The notes under the pieces were generated by a model. It saw only the letters and a program-made list of their open reading frames with translations, did not search any database and was not told the DNA's origin. From the NCBI RefSeq assembly GCF_003286085.1, contig NW_020825529.1, positions 62,001-126,000 of the forward strand: a DNA stretch of 64,000 nt, read 5' to 3'. Within the stretch, counting starts at the first letter, position 1; each line of letters opens with the position of its first letter. This DNA is from Drosophila persimilis (taxonomy: Eukaryota; Arthropoda; Insecta; Diptera; Drosophilidae). The translations under genes and the position numbers were made by a program. Positions 30,644 to 42,289 of this stretch are shown one piece after another.

Positions 30644-31865
30644 GTTGGGGTACTTCGGGGATTCCTTTCTGATCTTTTCTACCATGCCCTCTAACCACTT
30701 GCAGGGCGGCTCGCTCACTGGTTGTGTTCCCTCCTCATGTCCTATCCGACGGCATCGTTCCTCCAACGGTTGTCGGGAGAGTGCGTCGGCTACCACGTTG
30801 AACTGTCCTTTCCTGTAAGCGACTTCAAAGTCGTACTGCTGTAGCTCTAATGCCCATCTCGCCACTCTCGCCGACGGACTTTCTATGCTATCTAGCCATT
30901 TCAGAGCCATGTGGTCCGTGACCACCTTGAAGCGATATCCTTCCAAGTATGGCCTCAACCGGCGGATGGCCCATACAATGGCCAGACATTCTTTCTCGGT
31001 CGCCGAATAGTTCCTTTCGGGTCCGTTTAGCGTCCTGCTAGCATATGATATTACCCGTTCGCCCCTTTCCGTCTCCTGCGTGAGAATCGCACCCAGCCCG
31101 TAATCACTGGCGTCTGTTTGCAGGATGAACTTCTTCGAGAAGTCGGGGCACGCCAGCACGGGGTCCGCCACTAGTCGTATTTTCACCTCCTCGAACGCTT
31201 CCTGCGTTCTTGTGTCCAGACCCATTCCGTCTTCTTCTTGAGGAGCCCGGTGAGTGGCTGCACGAGGGTGGCGAAGTCGGGCACGAACCTCCGGTACCAT
31301 GAGGCCACTCCCAAGTACTGTCTCAGCTCCTTGACATTTGTCGGCGGTTTCAGTTCGGCTATGGCTGCGACTTTCTCGGGGTCTGTACATATCCCCTCGC
31401 CGGTCACCTTGTGGCGTCACCTTGTGGCGTTCAGCCGCAGGTTAGCCAAGCGCAGCCGTCGAAACACCTCTTTCAGGTTTCTTCGGTGTTCTTCCCCTGT
31501 TCGCCCGATGACCACTATGTCATCCTGGTACGCGAACGCGTGCGGCATCATTTCTGGCCCAATCACTTGGTCTAACGCCCGTTGAAAGGTGGCCGACGCG
31601 GAGTGCAACCCAAACGACATCACCTTCCATCGGTATAACCCCTTTCCGGGCACCGTGAACGCCGTGATCGGCCGGCTGCTCTCGGCCAGGGGATCTGCCA
31701 ATATCCATCCTTCAGATCCAGGCTACTTATGAATTTCGCTTCCCGCAGTTGATCGAGTATGTAATCGATCCTGGGCATTGGGTATGCGTCGTTTACTGAT
31801 CTCGCGTTTACTTGACGAAAGTCCACGCACAATCTCCACTTGCCATTTTTCTTCTTTGCCAGCAT
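30644..31865 (-). pseudogene. G1 reverse transcriptase and RNase H (unit B)
   Basis: Same motifs and the same frame breaks as unit A: missing C at about 31696, YQDD box, RNase H DASDYGLG and ADALSR. The 13-bp array has two units at 31405-31430 instead of four. Confidence 0.8.
31405..31430. repeat. 13-bp minisatellite, two units (unit B)
   Basis: Two perfect CACCTTGTGGCGT units; four in unit A. Confidence 0.95.
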
Positions 31866-31906
31866 CCCATTTCTAATAGATCGTCCACTTTCTGGTTAAT
31901 CTCGGC

Positions 31907-32404
31907 CTACATTTTGGGGTTCTTCGGGTAATATCTTTGCTTAATCGGTTGCGGGTCACTCATGGTGATTGTGTGCACCGCCACATTAGACACCCCCTCG
32001 ATCTTGGAAAATGCCTCCAACTCTCGGGCTAAGAAGTCCTCCATTGGCTCTTCCCTCGCCCCCTCATTCTGCCTCATGCCCGCTGACATCTCTCTGGCGG
32101 CCACTCTTACGGTCGTGTTCGTTTTGTTGTCGGACTCCGGAGCCGTGTCTCCAGCTTCGGCCTTCGCCACGGACAGTCTTTTCTCCTGGTCTCCTCGTTC
32201 CCGATCTTGGGCAGGGATCACCACCCTGTGTCCTGCACAGGCCACCACTGCCCCGACCGCGCGGAGAAAATCCCATCCCCACACTAACTCATCAATCACA
32301 CTCGGCAATACGAGTAGCACCATTGGGATCTCCTTGTTCCCAAAGCATACCTTCGTTTCAATCTGGCACGTGACCTCCTGGCTATGGCCGTCCGCCAACC
32401 TCAC
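31907..32404 (-). pseudogene. G1 protease and linker (unit B)
   Basis: Identical in translation to 19007-19504, ending PIKQRYYPKNPKM. Confidence 0.65.
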
Positions 32405-33603
32405 CCTCGCTGGTCAGCCTGCCGACTAGGCTTGAGGGACCGTTTCTTGCGACCCTGGCACGGCCCTCCGCGGCGTGGGTCGCGGGGCGTTTCCCGTCTT
32501 CTTGCAGCACTGCCATGCCGAGATGCCCACTTTTCCGCATCTCCAGCAGTAGGTGAGAGGTCGGCCGTTGCACTCCCGGCTCCAATGATCCGTTCTCAAT
32601 ATTGCCGTTGGTCGGTGTCGGCATAAGGACACGCGCTCCCCTTTCCTCCCGTGCTGCTCCGTCCAGCGGGCCGTCTTTGCATCGCCGACATGCCGTCGTC
32701 TCGGCTGGCTTGTGGAAAGGATTCGCTGCCCGGGCTTTCACGGTTGGATTCTCCCGTTGGAACTCTAGGCGGTCCCTCTCCAACGCCTCGAACTCGTCTG
32801 CCAGTTCCATCATGGTGTCGAGATCCTTGCACCGGTGTGGCCTCATATACGCTCTCAAATCGGGCATGATATTCTCACGAATCAACTCCGTTTGCTCCTC
32901 TTGGGGACATTTCAGGGGTCGCATAAGTGTCTGTATCTCTACCATATACTCTTTGAATGGCTCGCCCCATTTCTGTTTCCGCATCCTCACTTCCTGCTGC
33001 AACTTCTCAAAATATCCCCGCGGCAGAAAGTAAGCCTGGAAACTGGACGAGAACTCTTTCCACGTTCTCCACTGCCGATTGTTCGCCACGAACCACATCA
33101 GCGCCCGCCCTTTTAGCAGCTCCGGCATCGCCCTTGGGATCAGATCCGGATCCAGACCGTACGTCTCGGCAGACCACTCGACCTGCTCCAACTCGAGAGG
33201 CTTCGTCGTCCCGTCGAACCGGAACGACCACTCTCTCACCTGTTTCGCCACTCGAGCGTAGTCCAGGTGGTTGGTTCGTATGGTGGTTGGTTCGGTTCTC
33301 CCCCTTTCGGTCTCTCGGCTTCGATCCCTTCCTTGGTGGCGGGACCTGCTAGGCGTCCCTGTGTGCGAGCGTTCCGGTATTGGCACTGTCGTCCGCCCGT
33401 GGTGTCGGCGAGGACCTGTCCGCCCGACACTCCCATACCTCAATCAGATCGGCCCACTCTGACTCATCCTCGTGTTCCCTCATCCACTCCTTGAATGTTC
33501 TTCTCATTTCGTCCACTGTGCCCTCCAGCCGCACGCCGACGGCGTGGCCGCATTGGACAAGCTCCTCCATTCTCAACCGGTGGATCCATTGTCCCTTCCC
33601 CAT
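32382..33603 (-). pseudogene. G1 Gag (unit B)
   Basis: Same two-frame gag as unit A, with a few substitutions (CGHAVG for CGHAFG; an Arg to Cys change in the linker). A zinc knuckle CWRCGK is readable in the frame 32632-32426. Confidence 0.75.
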
Positions 33604-33633
33604 TCTCACGTCTATATCTCTCCTCCCGTCAGT

Positions 33634-34499
33634 TGTAACGGACCTACTTTTTGGGCCGCTTGAGTTTGCTGGGCTCGCTCAGCGGTCGGCCGATTCTCTG
33701 CAACGTATTTTTATTGTTGCCCCCAACGACAAATAATAAAACCTTGCTCTTCGGTAATCTTATTTGGTTTTATTCGTATGGCGTTATATAAGGACTTAGG
33801 GCTAGATATGACAATTTTACTTAGCTACGGATCTCCACCACGCGCGGCCTCTCGTCGAGTGTGGCAGCGTTGAGGCTAATGATTGGGGCAAGTTGACCTC
33901 AGCGATTGCTTTGGTCAGCCACTCAAATCCGCACTCCACGTCTCGCACTCCCCTCCTAGATTTCGCAGGTCGATGTGGATCACCACCTAACTTAGATTCA
34001 CTCTGGGGGCAGGCGGGGGCTGTTTCTCTGCTGCTGTATGCACTTCACTACACTTCTTCGAACCGTACCGGGTATCACTTTTACGTTTTAGCGGGGTTCA
34101 ATGTGCGCACGAAAACTCATCCGCCAAAGATCTCGCTCCGTCGCCGCAGCCTCCCTTTATAACCCCGCCTTAGCGAGACCCCGGCTCGGCGTAGGTAACT
34201 TTCCATCGCCGTCTCCTGGTGGCCGGTGGCGTGATCCCATGCCCTTATTTGGTCATGCGTCGGACACCTGCCGGCCCGATCCCGCCGTCTCCTCTGCCTC
34301 TCGCGTGTCTTCCTCTCCGAGAGCGGGACACTTCTCCTCTCGGGGGCCCTTGGCCCCTTCGCCGCATCCGGATATCCGCGGGTATCCGGGCTGACGTTCG
34401 CCTTATCCGGCCAGCCATCAGCCTTATCCGGCCGTTCTTCAGCCCGGATCCGGCTGTGCTTCGGCCGAATTCGGCCTGCGATAACCGCGGTTCCTCACA
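33634..34499 (-). repeat. 5' LTR of G1, complete (unit B, 866 bp)
   Basis: Full LTR from TGTAACGGACC to GGTTCCTCACA. It defines both LTR ends for this family. Confidence 0.9.
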
Positions 34500-34762
34500 G
34501 TTGGCTTATACGCAAAAATTAATTCAATATATATATATATATATTATACACATATATAGGTACCAACCTTTGACATAAAAAAAAGCTGGTTACAAAACCT
34601 GGTAAAAAAAGATAGTTAAAGGTAGAAATACTAGACAATTTTTTTTATATGTTCCTGAACTATTTATTACCTAAGTCTAAAAGCCCTTTCTGCGGTTCCG
34701 ATCCGTTTGGCTTCTATACCGATTTACCTGTCACAACCTCGCACGAAAAACGGTCAGTTTAT
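34500..34762. other. Flank of G1 with a (TA)n run
   Basis: Holds a TA microsatellite at 34526-34549. Bases 34500-34601 are absent from unit A. Nothing else recognised. Confidence 0.5.
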
Positions 34763-34953
34763 GTTTCTGGAAAACTACAGGGAATAATGGACCTACATAT
34801 TGACCTGTAAACTGATCAAAGAATTTTTCTCGATCATCACCATAAATTTGTTTCTCACAGGCATAGCAAACGCCGTGATCCTGGTAATCCTCATCCCAAA
34901 TGTTAAACTGGTAGATTGGTTTTTTATAGGACTTCCAGTATTTCTCAAAGGAA
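34763..34953 (-). pseudogene. Maverick/Polinton PolB fragment (unit B)
   Basis: Copy of 21740-21930: EKYWKSYKKPIYQF and CYACEKQIYGDD on the minus strand, joined to mdg3-like RNase H. Confidence 0.6.
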
Positions 34954-35446
34954 CGTCTTTCTTTTTGATCGTCATTGTAAATGCATTACAATCTGTGACA
35001 ATTTTGAACTTTATACCCAAAACTTATACACGCCATTTCACTAAAGCTTCGATAATTGCCAGTACCTCGAGGTCATAAGCAGGATATTTCTCTTCACATG
35101 GCTTAGTCCTACGGCTCATAAAATGAACTGGATTGAATTGGCTGTCTTCCAAACTCTTTTGCTGTAACACGGCTTCATATCCCTATTTCGATCATCAGTA
35201 TGGATTTCTGTCTCTAACTTCGGGTTGTACATTTCTAAAACAGGTCTACTAATCAATGCTACCTTTAGTTGTTCAAACGCAACCTGATGTATCTCCTTAA
35301 TTTCGAATTTAACATCCTTCCGCAGCAAATCTGTCAATTGTTTTGCAATAGCAGCATAACCCTCAATAAACTTTCGGAAATAAAAAGTCAATCCAATGAA
35401 ACGCTGCACTGCTTTTTTATAAATTGGGAACTTTTCGACTGCCCTC
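34954..35446 (-). pseudogene. mdg3-like gypsy RT/RNase H fragment (unit B)
   Basis: Copy of 21931-22440, shortened at its upstream end by a deletion of about 97 bp between CTCG repeats. Motifs QRFIGLTFYFRKFI and FKIVTDCNAF remain. Confidence 0.7.
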
Positions 35447-35492
35447 GGATTATAATTCCGTCCACCATATTATATCCACTACTAATTGTCTA
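35447..35492 (+). pseudogene. LINE L1 3'-end fragment (unit B)
   Basis: Remainder of the fragment at 22480-22566 after the unit B deletion. Confidence 0.5.
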
Positions 35493-36756
35493 AGTTAACA
35501 GGCAGTTACATAGCCCTCGCTCTCGGACTCTCGGTTCGGTGCGCTCCCACGATCCGCACGTCGCTCACGGTAGTCTTAGCATGTAAGCTACAGGGAGTTA
35601 CGTTTCCCACCCCGCTCCAAGCTGCCGTCGTGCACATACGCGCACCTACAATCTACATATATACATAAATACATGGAACATATTTATTGGAACCACTCTG
35701 ACTTCTTCTTTTGTATATTTTCCCACTCGTCGCTGGAAAGCCGCTCCGGTGATCCGCCCTCCTACAACAATTGGTCCTTCGAGCCGGATCTTCTCCTAAC
35801 CGAAAGGAGAAGTGCACCCCAGCCAGCATTGGCGGATCATTACAATCCAAGATAAGTACAAATTCGTCACTTGCCCATCTCCAGTGGCTCCACCTGTTGG
35901 TTCTCCGTTTCTTCGAATGCTACTATGTACCCACATCCCCATACCAAGTTAAACGGTTAGTTTCCCAGTTCCGTGGTCTGTGCATCCAGTCGCGCCACAG
36001 TGGAATTACAATAATTCACCCGCAATCAATCCAAACCTCCGGCTAATACGCCGGCGTAATAATAATATTCCTACCTCTCCCAGCTACCAGCTGATTCCAT
36101 ACATACATACGTACAAATTACACAATTATCGACATCTACATACATATTCATATAATTTCGTCCAACTCCATACAATTCGGCATATTGCGCGATCGTAGCA
36201 CATATATCCAGTCCATTTCAATTGGCAATTGTTGATTCTGTATATCACCCGTGGGACCAGGGCTGGGCGACCGATCGATCACCATCAATATCGATAGTAT
36301 CGAGTTTGAGCCGCGTCCGAATAAATACGGCTCCTCAGCTGTATTAAATCGTGAAACAAATGCCAAAAGCTTTGACAACAAGTAAATCCAAAACCCACAG
36401 TTTATAACTATTTCCACTGGTTTTTCGGTTCAACGTCCATTGAATGCGCCCGAGTGCCAAATACCAAGTGTATTTTCTTATGTTATTTGTTCCGATAGGC
36501 TTCCACAACACATACAGCAGTCAGCTTTATGACTAGAAGGAAATAAAATTCCTTCTGCATTCCATCCTCAGTCAACATCCCACTACCTAATTCGTTGCAA
36601 AGGTAAACGGAGGAACACCATACTGACAATATTTTCTCCAATTGGGATCACTAATAGTTTGGGAGCCTCTACCAAGAGTAAACCTAAACAATCCGAGTTG
36701 ATCCAACAATTGCATTCCAGCAAAAGCTCGAGACCTTTCCGTCTATTACGACCATA

Positions 36757-37341
36757 GTGGCCTTGGAAAATAAATATTTCTTTCTGCTCTTGTGGTGTCC
36801 GTATCTACTCTCCGAATCCCGCCAAGGTTGTAGCCATCCGATCCACACTTCCGCATCCGATTTGTATGTTTTCTCTTTCCTGCGTGTGAGCGCCGAATAT
36901 GCCAACAGGTCGCGAGGAGAGCAAACAACTTCTGCCGGTGACCTCTCCAGAAACGCCAACCTCGGTGACTCGCAAAGTGAAGTCTCCAGGTACTCCGGGG
37001 CCCACAGGTTGGCTTCCATCGGTTCCGAGTCAAGTCGTGCTCTAAAGGAGCTTCTCAGCACGATCCAAGGGGTCTTAACCGCACTGGCCCACTCCAAGGT
37101 CTCAACCGAAAATTGGGACAGCTTGCTGGTGACCATTTGCGCCTCCAAATTACCGAGGTTGACACGGGCTTTGTGGGAAGATTCTGTCACCACAAAGAAA
37201 GAGATTCCTTCATGGAAGGAGATGAAATCCTTCCTCAGCCAGATATGCCAAAGTGTCCATAACTGCAGTACTTGTGGGGAGCGACACCACACGCTGCTGC
37301 ACCGTGGCAATCCAATTTCGAGTGAATCCACTGTCCACTGA
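36757..37341 (+). pseudogene. B2 Gag remnant (unit B)
   Basis: Identical in translation to 23800-24384, with the WDSLLVTICASKL block and CSTCGERHHTLLH knuckle. Confidence 0.7.
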
Positions 37342-37807
37342 AAAAGCTGTCCTTCTGGGCACGGCAATCATTGATATTTGCCATCTGGGGACAAGTTTCC
37401 GCGCCCGCGCTTTAATCGACCCGGCATCCGAGACAACGTTTATCACGGAACGTCTCTTCAATAGAATCAAGTTGCCGTTCCAACTCATCCAGGCACAGGT
37501 CTCGGGCCTCAATCAGACAGTATCCGCTCAAGCCAAGAAGCTCTGTCATTTGGCCATCCGTTCCCCGACGATGCCGGGCTTGCACTTAAACGCCACAGCC
37601 TACGTGCTGCCGGACCTGGCGGGTAACCTGCCATCCTATCCGATCCCGCAAAATTCGTTGCAAAACCTACCGAGCCTAACATGGGCGGATCCGACCTTCT
37701 ATGAGAGTTCACAGATAGATGTCCTTCCGTCCATTTTATTAAGCGACTCACAGACCAACATCTGTGGCTCTCTCCTCGGGTACTTTCAGGCCCAGTGCCT
37801 AAGGTGA
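37253..37807 (+). pseudogene. B2 protease (unit B)
   Basis: Identical in translation to 24296-24850; active-site region ALIDPASETTFI. Confidence 0.7.
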
Positions 37808-38191
37808 TGAATCATATCTCATCGTTTTCGAGTCAAATTTCAAGACAACCTATCAAACGGATAAAAGACTCGGGGTCCTTCTACAAAAGCAATTTCCTTC
37901 CAGCTCCCTCCGCAGAATTTCTCGAACGGTCTCCTATGCTTGACCGAAGAGAATATTTCCAAAATATTCAATGTATGAAGGCTCAATGCTCCGTTCCGAA
38001 TTCAAGCTTGAACTTGAATGTGAATCCGTCCTTAGACCAACATAGCCTCATCAGACCATGCAACCGCGTGGCTATTTCCAATGTCCTAAATGTGCCTCTC
38101 ATCCGTTCCAAGCTCGGTACTAATGTGTCTTCGACTCCTTTATTTCAGCGTAGTTTTGTTCATAGCAGAAGCTGTAACAGGGCAACCGAGC
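37795..38191 (+). pseudogene. B2 linker and unknown tail (unit B)
   Basis: Copy of 24838-25234, identical in translation. Confidence 0.45.
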
Positions 38192-38517
38192 TGTTAGCAC
38201 CCCAGGCTAACAGCCTGTTATCGCTGCTGGGTGCCGCGCTCAGTTAACAGGCAGTTACATAGCCCTCGCTCTCGGGCTCTCGGTTCGGTGCGCTCCCACG
38301 ATCCGCACGTCGCTCACGGTAGTCTTAGCATGTAAGCTACAGGGAGTTTCGTTTCCCACCCCGCTACAAGCTGCCGTCGTGCACATACGCGCACCTACAA
38401 TCTACATATATACATAAATACATGGAACATATTTATTGGAACCACTCTGACTTCTTCTTTTGTATATTTTCCCACTCGTCGCTGGAAAGCCGCTCCGGTG
38501 ATCCGCGGTCCTACAAC

Positions 38518-38644
38518 CATTAGTCTAACAGCTATCTTTCCTGCATGCCCGCGTAACAGCCTTCTGCTGGTGTCACACGAGCCACTTGACTGTGCAAAAA
38601 TTGCATCGCCTCTTGAAAGATGCAGTCATTGCATTTCAACGTCC
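38518..38644 (+). repeat. Short dispersed repeat 'S', deleted copy (unit B)
   Basis: Copy of 25561-25687. Confidence 0.65.
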
Positions 38645-39547
38645 GCGAATCACTAACAAGTTCCAATTCTAGCTTTGTGTATTTTAACATTGCATCCTAT
38701 GAAACTGAAGGACAAGTAAGTCTAACCGTACACTCGGCAACAAAGACTCCTAAGATTCTCAAATACATCAGCAAGAATTAAAACATCGCTTTCAAATATA
38801 ATTTTAAATAATCTCAGATACATTTGCAATTAAATGCGCTCCAAATGCGCATCTGAGCAAAGTTGTAGTCTTCAACACTACATTCCTCATCATTTAGTGA
38901 ATTATAAAAATATTCTCGCGAAGAATGCAGGGATTCATCAAATTTTTTAAAACTATAAAAATAATCATTAGGAAATACTCACTTTTGTCGTAGCATATAA
39001 CTAGCGAGTTCTAAGCTTGAATTTAAAAATCTATTTGATGAAGATATGATTCATCGAGCAATGTATAACTCTTTATTGCAAGGAATGGGTCCTAGTTCAT
39101 CTTTTATTGATATAACAAATAAATGTATATCATAACGAGACTAGTTATAAAAAACTACAGGAAATAATGGATCGCTTAATCTAAATGTCTGTTTAGACAC
39201 CTTATGAATAGGACCCTGTAAACTGATCAAAGAATTTCTCTCGATCATCAGAAATTTGTTTCTCGAGGCATAACACACGCCGTGTTCTTGTTAATCCTCA
39301 TCCCAAATGTTAAGCTGGTAGATTGGTTTTTTATAGGACTTCCAGTATTTCTCATAAAGTCCATCGGTTTTCATCCTAAGTGCTTGACAAAATTTTTGGA
39401 TACAATCCGGTCCTGAAATAACGAAATCATAATGTTTATTACCTTTGCTGGATTGTGAAAATATTTAAATTCGTATGTCCACATCTCATTTAGATGAGCA
39501 TTGTATTTATGTACAATATAAAATGAGGCTGCAAATAAGAGATGGGA
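38642..39547 (-). pseudogene. Maverick/Polinton PolB remnant (unit B)
   Basis: Copy of 25685-26590 with the same blocks (GPDCIQKFCQALRMKTDG, RFLNSSLELASY, DVLILADVFENLR, DAMLKYTKLELELVSD). The 9.1-kb duplication starts inside it at 38930. Confidence 0.7.
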
Positions 39548-39551
39548 AATT

Positions 39552-39758
39552 TGGACGTTGACATGCAATGACTGCATCTTTCAAGAGGCGATGCAGTTAC
39601 TGCACCGTCAAGTGGCCCGTGTGACATCAGCAGAAGGCTGTTACGCGCGGATCCCAGGCAAAACGCAGCCCTCCTCCCGCCCAACCGACCGAGGGGCGCT
39701 GCCGCATGACGCGCGGTGCGTAGCCGAACATGCAAGAAAGATAGCTATTAGACTAACA
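39552..39758 (-). repeat. Short dispersed repeat 'S' (207 bp)
   Basis: Minus-orientation copy of 40352-40569, lacking about 11 bp (GCGTTTGGTTC region). TG...CA ends. It separates the Maverick remnant from the LINE L1 3' end. Confidence 0.75.
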
Positions 39759-39759
39759 T

Positions 39760-40343
39760 TCGAGGAAAATTAGCACTAAACTTACTAAGAAACTAAGCAT
39801 GCAATCAAAATACAAATACCACTACAGTTACTAATTAATAGAAAGGTGTGTAAGGATTAAAAATTTAATCCGAGGAAGAGAATTAGTGTTGGATATAATA
39901 TGGTAGAGGGAATTATAATCCGAGCATAAGACCCTAAACGGTTCATGCAAGGAATAATCGTGAAGTTTATGCGGCTCAACAGATCAGGGCTGTCTATGTC
40001 ACCCCTGATCAAGTTGTGCATAAATATCACACCAAGCATTTTTCTACGGTTAACTAAGGATGGGAGGTTTACTAATAGTAGTCTACTAGAGTAAGATGGG
40101 AGTCTTACACCCGCATCCCAGTTAAGGCCCCGCAGAGCAAAGAGTAAAAAGTTTTTCTGTACTTATTCTATACGGTCCTGGTGTACTTTGTACTGAGGGC
40201 ACCATACACAGGAGCCGTATTCTAAGATCGGACGAACAAGCGAGGTATAGGGAGTCTTTGTTATATAGGGGTCGTCAAATTCCTTTGACCACCTCTTTAT
40301 AAACCCAAGCACGACCATGGCCTTATTTACCATGGTAGAAATG
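39760..40343 (-). pseudogene. L1 ORF2 C-terminal part and 3' UTR
   Basis: HISTMVNKAMVVLGFIKRWSK followed by DDPYITKTPYTSLVRPILEY, VWCPQYKVHQDRIE and KMLGVIFMHNLIRGDIDSPDLL, in shifting frames. It continues ORF2 after the inserted repeat S. Confidence 0.75.
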
Positions 40344-40351
40344 TGTTCTAA

Positions 40352-40569
40352 TGTTAGTCTAATAGCTCTCTTTCTTGCATGTTCGCGTTTGGTTCGGCTA
40401 CGCACCGCGCGTCATGCGGCAGCGCCCCTCGTTCGGTTGGGCGGGAGGAGGGCTGCGTTTTGCCTGGGATCCGCGCGTAACAGCCTTCTGCTGGTGTCAC
40501 ACGGGCCACTTGACGGTGCAGTAACTGCATCGCCTCTTGAAAGATGCAGTCATTGCATGTCAACGTCCA
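40352..40569 (+). repeat. Short dispersed repeat 'S' (218 bp, longest copy) inside L1 ORF2
   Basis: TGTTAGTCTAATAGC ... CAACGTCCA. Other copies at 25561, 26595, 38518, 39552, 48661 and 49461, in two orientations and at least three different flanks. It interrupts L1 between codons for DPKLKF and HISTMVN, which are adjacent in L2. GC-rich middle, AT-rich ends, TG...CA termini, no long inverted repeats, no target duplication that I can prove. Possible solo LTR or SINE-like element. Confidence 0.7.
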
Positions 40570-41820
40570 AATAGCAAAAAACTTTAACTTGGGGTCTAAC
40601 ATAACACACAGATCATCCACCAGGGTAATTCTCTCAAGAGAACCACGAAATAGGGTGTAGGAAACCAACAAAGAGCTAGAACGATGAAATGTCATAACTT
40701 TGCATTTCGAGGCATTAAGGTGAAACAAGTTTTCACAACAGCATGACTGAAAGCTATTGAGATCGGATTGCAAGCGAGAATGAAATGAAATGTCCTTGTA
40801 CTGGACACAGAGTTTAACATTATGCACATACATAAGTACTCGGGAGTATGTTAATAATGAAGGCAAGTCATTAATAAAGAGTGTGAAGAGTAAGGGGCTT
40901 AGATGGCTGCCCTGTGGTACTCCCGAAGAAACCTTTACTGGTAAAGAGAGGGAGTTTTTGAAGAGGACTCTTTGAGACCTAGAACAAAGATAGCTAGAAA
41001 TCCATCTCAGGAGGTTGGGCGGAAACAATAAAAGGTCAAGTTTATGTGCTAAAAGGGAATGGTTTACAGAGTCGAATGCTTTACTAAAGTCGGTGTAAAT
41101 AACATCCGTCTGTAAGTTACCTTGAAAGCCTTTAATAATGAAAGAGGTAAACTCTAACAAGTTCGTGGTGGTTGATCGCCGCCTTATAAATCTATGCTGA
41201 GTTGGAGATATAAGTGACTTGCAGAGATGTTGCAGGTGCGGAGTTAAAACCTTCTCAAACAATTTGGGAATAGCGGATAACTTTGCTATACCTCTATAAT
41301 TTTTTGCATCAGACTTGCTACCTTTTTTATGGAGAGGAATTATAAACGATTCCTTCCAGATTGGGGGGAAGCAAGAGGAATCAATGGACAGGGTGAATAG
41401 TTTAAGCAATGGTCCACACAGAGCCTCGGCGCAGTACCTGAGTACACAACCTGGAACCCCGTCTGGACCCGGTGAAAACACCGGCTTAACTAGTCGAAGA
41501 CTGAAAATGCCGTTCGACCTCGGTAATCCGTATGGGTACGGTTGACCAGAGTAGCGTTCCTCAGAATAGGTGGTTTGGAAAAACTGGGCAAAAAGATCGG
41601 GAATTGCCTGATCATTATTTGCCGACGTATTACAAAATGATAGCGAGGATGGGTGTGCGGACGTTCTACGCTTACTGTTTACGAAGCAGTAAAACTGTTT
41701 AGGGTCCTGAGAAAAACGTATCCTGCAACGAGATAGGTAGTTCTTATAGCATTGAGCATTAAGAACTGAAAAGTTTGACCGAGCTATTACATAACGAGAG
41801 TGAGAAGTAGGAGAGCCCAC
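40570..41820 (-). pseudogene. L1 reverse transcriptase, catalytically dead
   Basis: Long minus-strand frame with the conserved RT blocks: KLSAIPKLFEKVL, QHRFIRRRSTTTNLLEF, VIYTDFSKAFDSVNH, SSGVPQGSHLSPLLFTLFIND. The catalytic box reads YVHN (VLMYVHNVKLCV) where L2 has YADD, so both catalytic aspartates are replaced. The frame runs on through the inserted repeat S by chance to 40354, giving a 488-codon ORF whose last about 70 residues are not LINE. Upstream, SQDPKQFYCFVNSKRR matches L2. Confidence 0.8.
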
Positions 41821-42003
41821 TTCTTGAAATTTTTTTTAAAGTCTTGATTTTAAGTTTTTTAGACTGGATAACTCTTTGGTAAACCAAGGGGGTTTTCCAG
41901 ATCTAATCGGATAAGAAAGCGGGACACAAGAATGCCTTTTGCCTTTTGAGGCACTCGATGATTGAGACAATCGATATTCTTGAGGTTTTTCAACAAAAAA
42001 ATT

Positions 42004-42023
42004 CGATACTATCGATAGTATCG
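42004..42023. repeat. 20-bp perfect palindrome with TATCGATA core
   Basis: CGATACTATCGATAGTATCG equals its reverse complement. The core TATCGATA is the known DREF-type site. It probably lies in the subterminal region of the hAT remnant; the same 14-mer TATCGATAGTATCG occurs at about 23331. Confidence 0.7.
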
Positions 42024-42289
42024 GGATATTTTAAATCATTAAATTAACAAAAAAAAATTAAACTTTCACTTTAGCACTATAGTTAGTTAAAATTATGCGC
42101 TCTATCATATAAAATGCGCTGTACACATTGTAAACACTTCTTGTTTCAAGCTGTAGTTTTCTCTGGTTTGTTGCTCTGCTTTAAATTTGCTAATTGCAAT
42201 TTGACTAGACTTAAAATACGTGACAGTCCGATTGCACTTTCCGGTAGTATATATTAAGCACAACTAAATTTATTGTGTGTGCAAAGCAC

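Larger units (their letters stand above)
35493..38515 (+). mobile_element. B2 internally deleted BEL/Pao element (unit B)
   Basis: Copy of 22567-25558: 5' LTR 35493-35766, primer-site region at 35771, 3' LTR 38192-38515. It has 32 bases near 35997 that unit A lacks. Confidence 0.75.
26760..39716. repeat. Tandem duplication, unit B (without G2)
   Basis: 12,957 bp repeating 5585-26759. Contains G1 (without its 3' LTR), the B2 element and the Maverick pieces. It has the empty G2 target site. Private deletions in B: about 92 bp and 31 bp in ORF3, 19 bp in integrase, two minisatellite units and about 97 bp at 35446. Private deletions in A: about 120 bp at the LTR end and about 32 bp near 23076. 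Confidence 0.9.
39759..41950 (-). mobile_element. LINE L1 (non-LTR element), 5'-truncated, minus strand
   Basis: Carries an RT ORF with C-terminal and 3' untranslated sequence on the minus strand. Upstream coding can be followed to about 41930 (SGKPPWFTKELSSLKN) and then stops, so the endonuclease is missing. Interrupted by repeat S at 40352-40569. Closely related to L2 at 61154-64000 (WSKEFDDPY, LVRPILEY in both). Clade not assigned; the RT type fits the jockey/I-like groups with an AP endonuclease. Confidence 0.8.

Noticed and set aside
34526-34549. (TA)n run as an origin or regulatory site
   Set aside because: A simple microsatellite with nothing else to support a function.
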